NCBI RefSeq assembly: GCF_039540375.1
Contig: NZ_BAABEX010000007.1
Span: 434,001 to 498,000 of the forward strand
Origin: Acidovorax_G lacteus
Lineage (GTDB): Bacteria; Pseudomonadota; Gammaproteobacteria; Burkholderiales; Burkholderiaceae_C
DNA length: 64,000 nt
Reading direction: 5' to 3'
Shown: positions 34,406 through 44,380 of the stretch, piece by piece
Layout of the letters: the number at the start of each line of letters is the position of its first letter
Position numbering within the stretch: position 1 is the stretch's first letter
The notes under the pieces: model-generated
Seen by the model: only the letters and a program-made list of their open reading frames with translations
Told to the model about the DNA's origin: nothing
The model's database searches: none
Made by a program: the position numbers and the translations under genes

Positions 34406-35608
34406 TCAGGCCGGCATCTTGCACTCGGCGGCGTAGGCGTCGCCGTGGTTCTTGAACACCGTGCCCACCGTGCGGTTGGTAATGCGGCCCTGCGAGTCCT
34501 TGGAAATCACGCGCAGGTAGTAGTTCTGGATCGGGAACTGGTTGGTGTTGAACTTGAAGCCGCCGCGCACCGACTCGAAGCGCGCCGCCTTGAGGGCCTT
34601 GCGCACCGCATCCTTGTCGTCGAGCTTGCCCTTGGCGTCGCGCACTGCGGCGTCGATCAGGCGCGCAGCGTCGTAGCCCTGCGACGCATACAGCGTGGGC
34701 ATGCGGCCGAACTCCTTCTGGAAGTCGGCCACGAAACGGCGGTTGGCGGCGTTGTCCAGGTCGTGCGACCACTGGGAGGTGTTGAACATGCCGAGCATCG
34801 AATCCCCCACGGCGCGGATCACGTCCTCGTCGCCCGAGAAGCCTGGGCCGTAGAGCGTCATGTCCTTGGACAGGCCCGCGCCCACAAACTGCTTGATGAA
34901 GTTCACGCCCAGGCCGCCAGGCAAGAAGATGTACACCGCATCGGCGCCCGAGGCGCGCATCTTCGACAGCTCGGCGCCGTAGTCGAGCTGGTTCAGCGGC
35001 GTGTACATCTCCAGTGCGATCTCGCCCTTGAAGTAGCGCTTGAAGCCGGCCAGCGCATCCTTGCCCGCCGGGTAGTTGGGCGCCAGCAGGGCCACCTTCT
35101 TCGCGCCCTTGTCCTGCACGGTCTGGCCTGCGGCCTCGTGCTGGTTGTCGTTCTGGTACGAGGCGCTGAAGAAGTAGGGGTTGCACTGTGCCCCAGCGTA
35201 CTGCGAGGGGCCGGCATTGGCGCTGATGTAGAAGGTCTTGGACTGGAACACCGGCTGGCCCACGGCCAACATGATGTTGGAGAAGACCACGCCGGTCATG
35301 AAGTCCACGCGGTCCCGCTTGATCATGCGGTCGGCCGTCTGCTTGGCCGCATCGGGGCTTTGCTGGTCGTCGGCCACGATGACCTCGGCCGGCAGCCCGC
35401 CGAGCTTGCCGCCGCTGTGCTTCACGGCCAACTGGAAGCCGTCGCGGATGTCGATGCCCAGCGCAGCGCCGGGGCCCGACAGCGTGCTCAGCAGGCCCAC
35501 CTTCACCTTGTCGGCGGCGTGGGCGGGCATGGCTGCCAGGCTGGCAGCCAGGGCGCAGGCCGTGAAGGCCAGGCCCAGGGGGCGGTGAACGGTGGCAAGG
35601 TGGCGCAT
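34406..35608 (-). CDS. livK: periplasmic substrate-binding protein of Liv-type ABC transporter
   Basis: A 400-residue type I periplasmic binding protein with a signal peptide cleaved after MPAHA, near residue 31. The mature protein begins DKVKVGLLSTLSGPGAALG. ATG 35608 has AGGAG upstream; the open frame extends further but without support. Being co-transcribed with an aryl-CoA ligase, it probably captures an aromatic acid. Ligand not determinable from sequence. Confidence 0.92.
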   Translation of the reverse strand: MRHLATVHRPLGLAFTACALAASLAAMPAHAADKVKVGLLSTLSGPGAALGIDIRDGFQLAVKHSGGKLGGLPAEVIVADDQQSPDAAKQTADRMIKRDRVDFMTGVVFSNIMLAVGQPVFQSKTFYISANAGPSQYAGAQCNPYFFSASYQNDNQHEAAGQTVQDKGAKKVALLAPNYPAGKDALAGFKRYFKGEIALEMYTPLNQLDYGAELSKMRASGADAVYIFLPGGLGVNFIKQFVGAGLSKDMTLYGPGFSGDEDVIRAVGDSMLGMFNTSQWSHDLDNAANRRFVADFQKEFGRMPTLYASQGYDAARLIDAAVRDAKGKLDDKDAVRKALKAARFESVRGGFKFNTNQFPIQNYYLRVISKDSQGRITNRTVGTVFKNHGDAYAAECKMPA

Positions 35609-35681
35609 AGGGGGTCTCCTCAAGGGGCTGGGCGGTGATGGGGCGGGCGCAGCGTCGCCCGGCACGCGAGTGTAGGGCGAC

Positions 35682-37328
35682 TCATCCGGGTTTTGCGGCC
35701 ATGTTGCCCTCGTGCAGCGCATGCAGCCGAAAACGCTGGAGTTTGCCGGTGGCCGTGCGCGGCAACTGGGCGATGAAGCTCACGGCCCGCGGGTACTTGT
35801 AAGGCGCGACGGTCTGCTTCACAAAGGTCTGCAGCGTCAGCACCATGGCTTCGTCGCCCGACTCGCCCGGCTTGAGCACCACGAAGGCCTTGACGATCTG
35901 GCCGCGCTCCTCGTCGGGCACGCCGATGACAGCGCATTCGGCCACCGCCGGGTGGGCCAGCAAGGCGTTCTCCACCTCGGGCGCGGCAATGTTGTAGCCG
36001 GCTGAGACGATCATGTCGTCGGTGCGCGCCTGGTAGAAAAAGTAGCCGTCAGCGTCCATCACATAGGCATCGCCGGTGAGGTTCCAGCCGTTTTGCACGT
36101 ACTGGGTTTGTCGCGGATCGGCCAGGTAGCGGCAGCCCGTGGGTCCCTGCACGGCCAGCCTCCCGACCTGGCCCGGGGGCAGGTCGCGGCCTTCGGCATC
36201 CACCACTTTGGCGCGGTAGCCCGGCACGGCGCGCCCGGTGGCACCGGCGCGCACTGAAGCTTCGTCGTGCGAGATGAAGATGTGCAGCAGCTCGGTGGCG
36301 CCAATGCCGTCGATGATCTCGATGCCCGTAGCGTCCTTCCACAGCGCGCGCGTGGCCGCGGGCAGCGCCTCGCCGGCCGACACGCACTTGCGCAGCCGTG
36401 TGCCGCGCAGCAGCGCCCCCTGCGGCGCAAGCGCACGGTAGGTGGTGGGCGCGGTGAACATCACCGTGGCGCCAAAGGACTGCACGGCATCGAGCAGCAG
36501 CGGCGGGCTGGCTTTTTCGAGCAGCACACTGCTGGCCCCCACATGCATGGGAAACAGCACCAGCCCGCCCAGCCCGAACGTGAAGCCGATCGGCGGGCTG
36601 CCGATGAACACGTCGCCCGCCTGCGGGCGCAGCACATGCTCAGGCCAGCAGCGGCAAATGGCCATCACGTCGCGGTGGAAGTGCATGGTGGCCTTGGGTA
36701 CGCCCGTGGTGCCCGAGGTAAAGCCCAGCAGGCAGGTGTCGGTGGCGGCCGTGTCCACGTTGTCAAAGTGCGATGGGTGCGCCTGCATGGCAGGTTCCAG
36801 CGCCTCGGCCGCGCCCGGTGCGCTGCCCCAGGTGCGCACCGCGCGCAGCCAGGGCGACTGCGCGCGCGCCAGGTCCAGCTCTTCGGCCAGCGCGGCATCG
36901 CACAGCACGTGGCTGATCTGGGCAATGTCGAGGATGGCCACCAGTTCCTTGGCGCGCAGCAGCGGCATGGTGGCCACGGCAATGCCGCCGGCCTTGACCA
37001 CGGCAAACCAGCAAGCCACCAGCATGGGGTTGTTGGGCGCGCGCAGCAGCACGCGGTTGCCCGGCACCAGGCCCATGTCGTGCACCAGCACCCGCGCAAT
37101 GCGGTTGGCCTGCGCCAGTAACTCGGCGTATGTCCATGTCAGGCCCGGCGCGTGCAGGCAGGGCCGGTCGCCCCAGCCGCGGGCGACGGCCTGGTCGAGC
37201 AGTTCGGTTGCACAGTTCAGCCGCTCGGGAAACTGCAGCCCAGGCAGGTCGAAGTGGTAGGCGGGCTGCTGCGACGCCGGCGGCAGGCGCTGCTCGGCAA
37301 AGCGGTCGACATGGGCGCTGTAGGGCAT
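35682..37328 (-). CDS. abmG: 2-aminobenzoate-CoA ligase (benzoate-CoA ligase family)
   Basis: A 548-residue adenylate-forming enzyme. It has the P-loop FTSGTTGVPKATMH, the aromatic-pocket region SPPIGFTFGLGGLVLFPM, the hinge TGDAYVMDADGYFFYQARTDD and the catalytic Lys in PRTATGKLQRFRL. It should activate an aryl carboxylate to its CoA thioester. Co-location with 2-aminobenzoyl-CoA monooxygenase/reductase points to 2-aminobenzoate. The symbol follows, from memory, the Azoarcus evansii nomenclature. Benzoate or 2-hydroxybenzoate are alternatives. Confidence 0.85.
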   Translation of the reverse strand: MPYSAHVDRFAEQRLPPASQQPAYHFDLPGLQFPERLNCATELLDQAVARGWGDRPCLHAPGLTWTYAELLAQANRIARVLVHDMGLVPGNRVLLRAPNNPMLVACWFAVVKAGGIAVATMPLLRAKELVAILDIAQISHVLCDAALAEELDLARAQSPWLRAVRTWGSAPGAAEALEPAMQAHPSHFDNVDTAATDTCLLGFTSGTTGVPKATMHFHRDVMAICRCWPEHVLRPQAGDVFIGSPPIGFTFGLGGLVLFPMHVGASSVLLEKASPPLLLDAVQSFGATVMFTAPTTYRALAPQGALLRGTRLRKCVSAGEALPAATRALWKDATGIEIIDGIGATELLHIFISHDEASVRAGATGRAVPGYRAKVVDAEGRDLPPGQVGRLAVQGPTGCRYLADPRQTQYVQNGWNLTGDAYVMDADGYFFYQARTDDMIVSAGYNIAAPEVENALLAHPAVAECAVIGVPDEERGQIVKAFVVLKPGESGDEAMVLTLQTFVKQTVAPYKYPRAVSFIAQLPRTATGKLQRFRLHALHEGNMAAKPG

Positions 37329-37367
37329 GGGACCTCCGGCGTGGGCGTAGGGTCGAACGGGCGGGCG

Positions 37368-38543
37368 TCAGGCCACCGGGTCGCGCAACAGCTCGCGCGC
37401 AATGATGAGCTGCTGCACCTCGGTAGCCCCTTCGTAGATGCGCAGCGCGCGGATTTCGCGGTACAGCGACTCGACCACCTGCCCGCGTGTCACGCCCAGG
37501 CCGCCCCAGAGCTGCACGGCACCGTCGATGACTTGCTGGGCGGTCTCGGTGGCCGTCATCTTGGCCATGGCGGCCTCGCGCGTCACGCCCCGACCCTGGT
37601 CGCGCTGCCAGGCCGCGCGGTAGGTGAGCAAGGCCGCCGCGTCGATGCCCGTGGCCATCTGCGCCAGGCGTGCCTGCGTGAGCTGCAGGTCGGCCAGGTG
37701 GCCATCGAACAGCCTGCGGCTGCGGGCGCGTGCCAGCGCCTCGTGCAGCGCGCGCCGCGCAAACCCGAGCGCTGCAGCCGCCACCGACGTGCGGAACACA
37801 TCCAGCGTGCGCATCGCGATCTTGAAGCCCTCGCCCGGCGCGCCCAGCACCTGCGAGCGCGGCACCCGGCACCCGGCAAAGCGCAGGCGTGCCAGCGGGT
37901 GCGGGGCCACCACCTCGATGCGCTCGGCAATCTGAAGCCCCGGCGTGGTGGCGTCCACCACCACCGCGGTGATGCCCTTGGCCCCGCGTGTGGCGCCCTC
38001 GGGCGCACCGTCGCCCGAGCGCACAAACACCACGTAGAAGTCGGCAATGCCGCCGTTGGAGATCCAGGTCTTTTCGCCGTCGATCACCAGCGCATCGCCC
38101 TCCCAGCGCCCCTGGCAGGCCATGGCGGCGACGTCAGACCCGGCCTCGGGCTCCGACAGCGCAAACGCGGCAATCGCCTGCCCCGCGGCCACGCGCGGCA
38201 GGTAGTGCGCGCGCTGTGCGGCATTGCCCGCCAGGCTGATGGCACCAGACCCCAGGCCCTGCATGGCAAACGCAAAGTCGGCCAAGCCGTTGTGCCAGGC
38301 CAGCGTCTCGCGGATCAGGCACAGCGCGCGGGTGTCGAGCACGGCGCCCGCGCCATCGCCCGCCACCGCGTGCTGCAGCCAGCCCCCGGCGCCCAGCTGG
38401 GCCACGAGCTGGCGGCAGGCGGCGTCCACATCGGACGCCTCGCCATGCGGCAGGTGCGCATGGGCCCAGGCGTCCAGCGCTGTGGCCAACGCAGCGTGGC
38501 GTGGCTCAAAAAACGGCCACTGCAGGCAGTCGGGTGCGGGCAT
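37368..38543 (-). CDS. acyl-CoA dehydrogenase of the aminobenzoate operon
   Basis: A 391-residue FAD acyl-CoA dehydrogenase: FALSEPEAGSDVAAM (FAD site), GEKTWISNGGIADFYVVF, and RALRIYEGATEVQQL with the catalytic Glu in YEGATE. The start is one base after the stop of the enoyl-CoA hydratase gene. It likely acts in beta-oxidation of the alicyclic or ring-opened CoA thioester made by the monooxygenase/reductase; the exact step is unknown. Confidence 0.88.
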   Translation of the reverse strand: MPAPDCLQWPFFEPRHAALATALDAWAHAHLPHGEASDVDAACRQLVAQLGAGGWLQHAVAGDGAGAVLDTRALCLIRETLAWHNGLADFAFAMQGLGSGAISLAGNAAQRAHYLPRVAAGQAIAAFALSEPEAGSDVAAMACQGRWEGDALVIDGEKTWISNGGIADFYVVFVRSGDGAPEGATRGAKGITAVVVDATTPGLQIAERIEVVAPHPLARLRFAGCRVPRSQVLGAPGEGFKIAMRTLDVFRTSVAAAALGFARRALHEALARARSRRLFDGHLADLQLTQARLAQMATGIDAAALLTYRAAWQRDQGRGVTREAAMAKMTATETAQQVIDGAVQLWGGLGVTRGQVVESLYREIRALRIYEGATEVQQLIIARELLRDPVA

Positions 38544-38544
38544 C

Positions 38545-39399
38545 TCAGTTCCCCTCAAAACGCGGGCGCTGCCGCGCCACAAAAGCGTCGTACGCGCGGC
38601 GGAAGTCTTCAGTGAGCATGCACAGGGCCTGGGCCTGGGCCTCGGCTTCGAGCGCCTGGTCCAGCGTCATGGCCCATTCCTGGTGCAGCATGGTCTTGGT
38701 CATGCCGTGGGCAAAGCTCGGTCCGGCGGCCAGTTCGGCCGCCAGTGCCTGGGCGTCGGCCAGCAGCGCCTCGGGCTCGCACAGGCGGTTGAAGAAGCCC
38801 CAGCGCTCAGCCTCTTCGCCGCCCAGCGCCCGTCCGGTGTACAGCCATTCGCTGGCCCGCCCCTGCCCCACGATGCGCGGCAGCATGGCGCAGGCCCCCA
38901 TGTCGCAGCCCGCCAGGCCCACGCGGTTGAACAAAAAAGCCGTGCGGCTGCGCGCCGTGCCCAGGCGCAGGTCGCTGGCCATGGCCAAAATAGCCCCGGC
39001 ACCGGCACACACGCCATCCACCGCGGCCACCACGGGCTGCGGGCACAGGCGCAGCGCCTTGACCACGGCACCGGTCATGCGGGTGAAGGCCAGCAGCTCC
39101 GGGGCCTTGAGGCGCAGCAGCGGGCCGATGATTTCGTGCACGTCGCCGCCCGAACAGAAGTTGCCGCCCGCCCCCGTGAGCACCAGCGCGCGCACATCAG
39201 GAGCCCATTGCAGCGCGTGCAGCAGGTCGCGCAGCTCGGCATAGCTGTCGAAGGTCAGCGGGTTCTTGCGCTCGGGCCGAGCGAGCGTGATGGTGGCCAC
39301 ACCGGCGTCGACCGCCCAGCCAAAGTGCCGGGCCTGGTAGCCTGCCATAGGGCGCGCGGTGCCAGCGGCCAGGGCGGGGTCGATGCGGGGTTCAGTCAT
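38545..39399 (-). CDS. enoyl-CoA hydratase/isomerase family protein
   Basis: A 284-residue crotonase-fold protein. The first oxyanion segment is ALVLTGAGGNFCSGGDVHEI and the second VDGVCAGAGAILAMASD. A Glu lies at FNRVGLAGCDMGACAMLPRIVG in place of the usual catalytic positions, so hydratase versus ring hydrolase cannot be settled. ATG 39399 has AAGGA upstream and overlaps the marR 3' end by 8 bases. In this operon it probably acts on a cyclohexenyl-CoA intermediate. Confidence 0.87.
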   Translation of the reverse strand: MTEPRIDPALAAGTARPMAGYQARHFGWAVDAGVATITLARPERKNPLTFDSYAELRDLLHALQWAPDVRALVLTGAGGNFCSGGDVHEIIGPLLRLKAPELLAFTRMTGAVVKALRLCPQPVVAAVDGVCAGAGAILAMASDLRLGTARSRTAFLFNRVGLAGCDMGACAMLPRIVGQGRASEWLYTGRALGGEEAERWGFFNRLCEPEALLADAQALAAELAAGPSFAHGMTKTMLHQEWAMTLDQALEAEAQAQALCMLTEDFRRAYDAFVARQRPRFEGN

Positions 39400-39973
39400 G
39401 GGCAGATCCTTCAACGGGATGGGAGGCAGGCGTGTCGGCCAGTTGGGCAAGGTGGATACGCAGGCGGCCGAGCTGGTCGTACAGCGCCTGCTTGTCGGGC
39501 AGCGGCAGGCCGCCCAGCAGTTCGGCCAGCCAACGTTCGTGCTCGGCGGCCATCAGCGCAAACTCGGCCCGGCCGCGCTCGGTGAGCATCACGCGCAGCG
39601 AGCGGCGGTCCTGCGGGTCGGGCAGGCGCTCGACCCAGCCGTCTTTGACGAGCTGATCGGTCAGGCCCGTGACGTTGCCGCCCGTGACCATGAGATAGCG
39701 CGACAGCACGTTCATGCGCAACCCTTCGGGGTGCCGGTCGAGCTGGGCCAGGTAGTCAAATCGCGGCAGCGTGGTGCCAAAACGCGTACGCAGGCGCTGG
39801 CGGATCTGCTGCTCGATCTGGGTGCTGCAGGCCAACAGGCGCAGCCAGATGCGCGTGTCGAGGTGGTCGCCCGCCTGGGCGCGGGCCTCCAGGCCGATCT
39901 GGTGGTCGCCCAGCGCATCGGGGGTGGGTGGCAGGTTCAACGCAGCATGCATACGTTCAGGCATCCAGACCAT
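39392..39973 (-). CDS. MarR-family regulator of the aminobenzoate operon
   Basis: A 193-residue MarR protein with a longer N-terminus. Core: LPRFDYLAQLDRHPEGLRMNVLS, VTGGNVTGLTDQLVKDGWVER (recognition helix) and the wing DPQDRRSLRVMLTERG. It is the second gene, seven bases after the monooxygenase/reductase stop, so it would be autoregulated; aryl-CoA thioesters are known ligands of some MarR proteins in such clusters. Start ATG 39973 or 39964. Confidence 0.88.
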   Translation of the reverse strand: MVWMPERMHAALNLPPTPDALGDHQIGLEARAQAGDHLDTRIWLRLLACSTQIEQQIRQRLRTRFGTTLPRFDYLAQLDRHPEGLRMNVLSRYLMVTGGNVTGLTDQLVKDGWVERLPDPQDRRSLRVMLTERGRAEFALMAAEHERWLAELLGGLPLPDKQALYDQLGRLRIHLAQLADTPASHPVEGSAHD

Positions 39974-39979
39974 CCCTGC

Positions 39980-42310
39980 TCACTGGCCAGCGCCCTGCGC
40001 CTTCTCGCGCGCAAACAGCGATTCGAGCTGCGGCTTGGCCGAGCGGTAGGTGCGCGGCCAGGCGACGGCCGTGTAGCCGATGCGCGCGGCCTCGGTCAGC
40101 GTCCAGGCCGGGTTGGCCAGGTGAGGGCGGCCTACGGCACACAGGTCAGCCCGGCCGGCGGCCAGGATGCTGTTGGCATGGTCGGCCTCGCTGATCGCGC
40201 CCACGGCCATGGTGGCAATGCCGGCCTCTTGCCGCACCCGGTCGGCAAACGGGGTCTGGTACATACGCCCATAGGTGGGCTTCTGGCCCGGATGCACCTG
40301 GCCCGACGACACGTCGATCAGGTCGGCCCCGGCATCTTTGAAGGCGCGTGCAATCTCTACCGCGTCGGCCGGTGTGGTGCCACCGTCCACCCAGTCGTGC
40401 GCCGAAATGCGCACCGACATGGGCCGCCCGGCAGGCCAGGCGGCGCGCATGGCGCGGCACACTTCAAGGGGGTAACGCAGCCGCCCAGCCAGCGAGCCGC
40501 CGTATTCGTCGCTGCGGTGGTTGGTGAGCGCCGAGATGAAGCTCGACAGCAGGTAGCCGTGGGCGCAGTGCAGTTCGAGCCAGTCAAAGCCCGCGGAGGC
40601 GGCGCGGTGCGTGGCCGCCACGAAGTCGTCGCGCACCCGGTCCATGTCGGCGCGGTCCATGGCGCGCGGCACGGCACCATGCGGCAGATAGGGCTGGGCG
40701 CTGGCCGCCAGCAACGGCCAACCGCCCTGCTCCAAGGGCTGGTCCATACCCGGGCCCGACCAGGGCGCGTGCGTCGCGCCCTTGGGGCCCGCATGGCCCA
40801 GTTGCACGCCGATGTGCGCATCGGTCTGCGTGTGCACCCAGTCCACGATGCGCCGCCAGGCCTGGGCCTGCGCTTCGTTCCACAGCCCCGGGCACTGCGG
40901 TGTGATGCGGGCGTCGGCGCTCGGGCAGGTCATCTCGGCCATCACCAGCGCGGCACCGCCCTGGGCCCGCGCGCCCAGGTGCACGAGGTGGTAGTCGCCC
41001 ACCATGCCGTCTTCGGCCGCGTACTGCGCCATGGGCGATACGACGATGCGGTTCTTGAGCGTGAGCTGACGCAGGCGAAACGGGGTGAACATGGGCGGTG
41101 GCGGCGTGGCGCCCTCGGCCACCGGCACCCCGGCGCGGCGAGCGAACCAGCGCTCGTAGCCTTCGAGCCAGGCGCGGTCTCGCAGGCGCAGGTTTTCGTG
41201 GCTGATGCGCTGGCTGCGCGTGAGCATCGAGTACATGAACTGCTCGGGCTCGAAGGCGTCGCAGTAGCGCTGGCCGCAGACCTCGAACCATTCCATCGCG
41301 TTCCAGGCCGCATTCTGAATGCGCAGGGTCTCGACGCGGCGCTCTTCCTGGTAGGCAGCCAGCACCTCGGGCAGACGGTCGGGCGTGTCGCCCAGGCGCT
41401 GGAACTGCCGCGTGAGCGCCATCGCATCCTCGATCGCGAGCTTGGTGCCCGAACCGATCGCAAAGTGCGCGGTGTGCACCGCGTCGCCCATGAGCACCAC
41501 ATGCGCGCCATGGCGATTGCGCAGCCACCACTGCTCGCAGGTCACGCGCTGGAAGTTCAGCCAGGCCGAGCCGCGCAGGTGGCGCGCGTTGGTCATGAGC
41601 GCTGCGCCCTGCAGGTTGTCGGCAAACACGCGTTCACAGAATGCGATCGAGGCCTGCTGGTCGGCCTGATCGAGCCCGTGGGCCCGCCACACGGCCTCAG
41701 GACACTCGACAATGAAGGTGGTCGTGTTCTCGTCGAACTTGTAGATGTGCGCCTGGAACCAGCCGTGCTCGGTGCGCTGGAAGTCGAAGGTGAACGCGTC
41801 GTAGAGCTTGTGGGTGCCCAGCCAGATGTACCGGTTGGGCCGGGTCACGATGTCGGGGCGGAACACCTCGGCGTGCTGGCTGCGCACGCGTGAATGGATG
41901 CCGTCGCAGGCGATCACAAGATCGGCATCGGGATAATCGTCGTCGGAACCCGCCTCGGTCTCGAACACCAGGTGCACGCCCAGACGCTCGCAGCGCGCCT
42001 GCAGGATGTTGAGCAGCTTCTTGCGCCCGATGCCCACAAAGCCGTGCCCGCCCGAGCGCACCGTGCGGCCCTTGAAGCGCAGTTCGATGTCGTCCCAGTG
42101 GTTGAAGGCCTGCTGCACCTCGTTGGCCGTCTCCAAGTCCCAGGTGCGCATGTGGTCCATGGTCGCGTCGGAAAACACCACGCCCCAGCCGAAGGTGTCG
42201 TAGGGCTTGTTGCGCTCGACCACGGTGATGTCGTGCACCGGGTTGTGCTGCTTCATCAACAGCGCAAAGTACAGCCCCGCTGGCCCACCTCCGATGCACA
42301 CAATCTTCAT
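39980..42310 (-). CDS. abmA: 2-aminobenzoyl-CoA monooxygenase/reductase
   Basis: A 776-residue two-domain flavoenzyme. Residues 1-390 are a class A FAD monooxygenase: CIGGGPAGLYFALLMK and MGDAVHTAHFAIGSGTKLAIEDA. From about 405 it is an Old Yellow Enzyme-type domain: FTPFRLRQLTLKNRIVVSPM, QLGHAGPKG, ELHCAHGYLLSSF. This fusion is the hallmark of the Azoarcus evansii enzyme that hydroxylates and then reduces 2-aminobenzoyl-CoA. Databases often label it salicylyl-CoA 5-hydroxylase/oxidoreductase. GAGGG lies before ATG 42310. It is first in the operon. Confidence 0.9.
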   Translation of the reverse strand: MKIVCIGGGPAGLYFALLMKQHNPVHDITVVERNKPYDTFGWGVVFSDATMDHMRTWDLETANEVQQAFNHWDDIELRFKGRTVRSGGHGFVGIGRKKLLNILQARCERLGVHLVFETEAGSDDDYPDADLVIACDGIHSRVRSQHAEVFRPDIVTRPNRYIWLGTHKLYDAFTFDFQRTEHGWFQAHIYKFDENTTTFIVECPEAVWRAHGLDQADQQASIAFCERVFADNLQGAALMTNARHLRGSAWLNFQRVTCEQWWLRNRHGAHVVLMGDAVHTAHFAIGSGTKLAIEDAMALTRQFQRLGDTPDRLPEVLAAYQEERRVETLRIQNAAWNAMEWFEVCGQRYCDAFEPEQFMYSMLTRSQRISHENLRLRDRAWLEGYERWFARRAGVPVAEGATPPPPMFTPFRLRQLTLKNRIVVSPMAQYAAEDGMVGDYHLVHLGARAQGGAALVMAEMTCPSADARITPQCPGLWNEAQAQAWRRIVDWVHTQTDAHIGVQLGHAGPKGATHAPWSGPGMDQPLEQGGWPLLAASAQPYLPHGAVPRAMDRADMDRVRDDFVAATHRAASAGFDWLELHCAHGYLLSSFISALTNHRSDEYGGSLAGRLRYPLEVCRAMRAAWPAGRPMSVRISAHDWVDGGTTPADAVEIARAFKDAGADLIDVSSGQVHPGQKPTYGRMYQTPFADRVRQEAGIATMAVGAISEADHANSILAAGRADLCAVGRPHLANPAWTLTEAARIGYTAVAWPRTYRSAKPQLESLFAREKAQGAGQ

Positions 42311-42356
42311 GGACTGCCCTCCTGGCGCCCGCTCAACGCAGCAGGCTTGGGCAGTC

Positions 42357-42385
42357 AATTTAAGTCTATATAGTTGAGGTGTCAA
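42357..42385 (-). promoter_or_regulatory. sigma70-type promoter of the aminobenzoate operon
   Basis: On the minus strand a perfect -35 TTGACA (42385-42380) is followed by a 17-base spacer and -10 TAAATT (42362-42357), about 47 bases before the abmA ATG. The spacer contains the palindrome CTATATAG, a possible part of a MarR operator. The region is sharply AT-rich against its surroundings. Confidence 0.6.
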
Positions 42386-42450
42386 TTAAATGGCTGCGCT
42401 TGCAAGCTCCAGACAAACCCGCATCGCGCCGCAGGCTCTTCGGTGCAAAC

Positions 42451-42496
42451 GCTATTATTTCAATAGCAAACCACTGAGCACAGACAAGCACAAGCC
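42451..42496 (+). repeat. composite palindromic repeat, copy 6 (partial)
   Basis: The small stem GCTATT-ATTTC-AATAGC (42451-42467) is perfect. The large stem is reduced to GACAAGCACAAGCC. It lies between the abm promoter and the icd terminator. Confidence 0.65.
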
Positions 42497-42498
42497 AT

Positions 42499-42530
42499 AA
42501 AAAAAACCCGCAAGCCTTTCGGCCTGCGGG
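42499..42530 (-). terminator. rho-independent terminator of icd
   Basis: On the minus strand CCCGCAGGCC-GAAA-GGCTTGCGGG (stem 42530-42507, one G-U pair) is followed by eight T residues. It begins 38 bases after the icd stop. The GAAA tetraloop adds stability. Confidence 0.9.
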
Positions 42531-42567
42531 TCGCATGTGGGCAGCGCGCGCAGGGCGCGCAGCGGCA

Positions 42568-43827
<1,260 letters not shown>

Positions 43828-44027
43828 GTAACGGGGTCTCCGATGGAAAACCAGGGTTGGAAGCCCTGGCGGGTTAGGCAAAACACTCTAAACAAACCTT
43901 CCGATTCTACTGACAAAAGCGCGTGCGCCTTTTGCACCACAGGCACCGTTGGCAGACCGTCAGGAAGCGTTACCATGCCCCCGCAACCTTTGGGGTTGTT
44001 TGTTTCATCTTCGAGGAATCAGTACAC

Positions 44028-44249
44028 ATGAAAGCACTACTCGCTGCACTGATGGCCGGTCTGTTCGCCGTGGGCGCGAGCGCCCAGGTCACGACACCGC
44101 ACCGTGCCCACGCGCCCAAGGTCGTCAAGGCCAAGTCTTCGCACAGCCTGGGCGCCAAGGCTGTGTCCTCCCACAAGGTCTCGGCCCAGACCGCCAAAAA
44201 GACCACCAAGGCCAAGAAGAGCAAAAAGCGCACGGCCCGCAAGGCCTGA
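44028..44249 (+). CDS. small secreted Lys/Ala/Ser-rich basic protein
   Basis: A 73-residue protein. Residues 1-19 are a signal peptide (MKALLAALMAGLFAVGASA). The mature 54 residues are strongly cationic and low complexity, with His near the start and Lys/Thr/Ser/Ala repeats ending KKSKKRTARKA. There are no cysteines or acidic residues after cleavage. GAGGAATC precedes the ATG and a strong terminator follows. Function unknown; polyanion binding in the periplasm is a guess. Divergent from icd. Confidence 0.75.
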   Translation: MKALLAALMAGLFAVGASAQVTTPHRAHAPKVVKAKSSHSLGAKAVSSHKVSAQTAKKTTKAKKSKKRTARKA

Positions 44250-44267
44250 GCTCCGCTGCCCCCCAAC

Positions 44268-44293
44268 AAAGCCCGCCCAGTGCGGGCTTTTTT
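44268..44293 (+). terminator. rho-independent terminator
   Basis: AAAGCCCGC / GCGGGCTTT (44268-44276, 44282-44290) with a 5-base loop and a run of six T ends the small basic protein gene, 19 bases after its stop. Confidence 0.9.
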
Positions 44294-44380
44294 ACGCGTA
44301 CCCGCAGCCACCCGTACTGCCACAGCGCCGCGCGCAAGGCCTGCACAATGGCGGCTTCGACACCGCCTCGCCTTTGTCAC

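Noticed and set aside
31535..35638. A 1367-codon plus-strand frame across the liv genes
   Set aside because: Low-complexity His/Gln/Arg translation antisense to five clear transporter genes.
39980..42310. Naming the fusion enzyme salicylyl-CoA 5-hydroxylase
   Set aside because: The Old Yellow Enzyme-type C-terminal domain is expected for 2-aminobenzoyl-CoA monooxygenase/reductase, not for a simple hydroxylase, and the neighbouring ligase fits better. Substrate still needs an assay.
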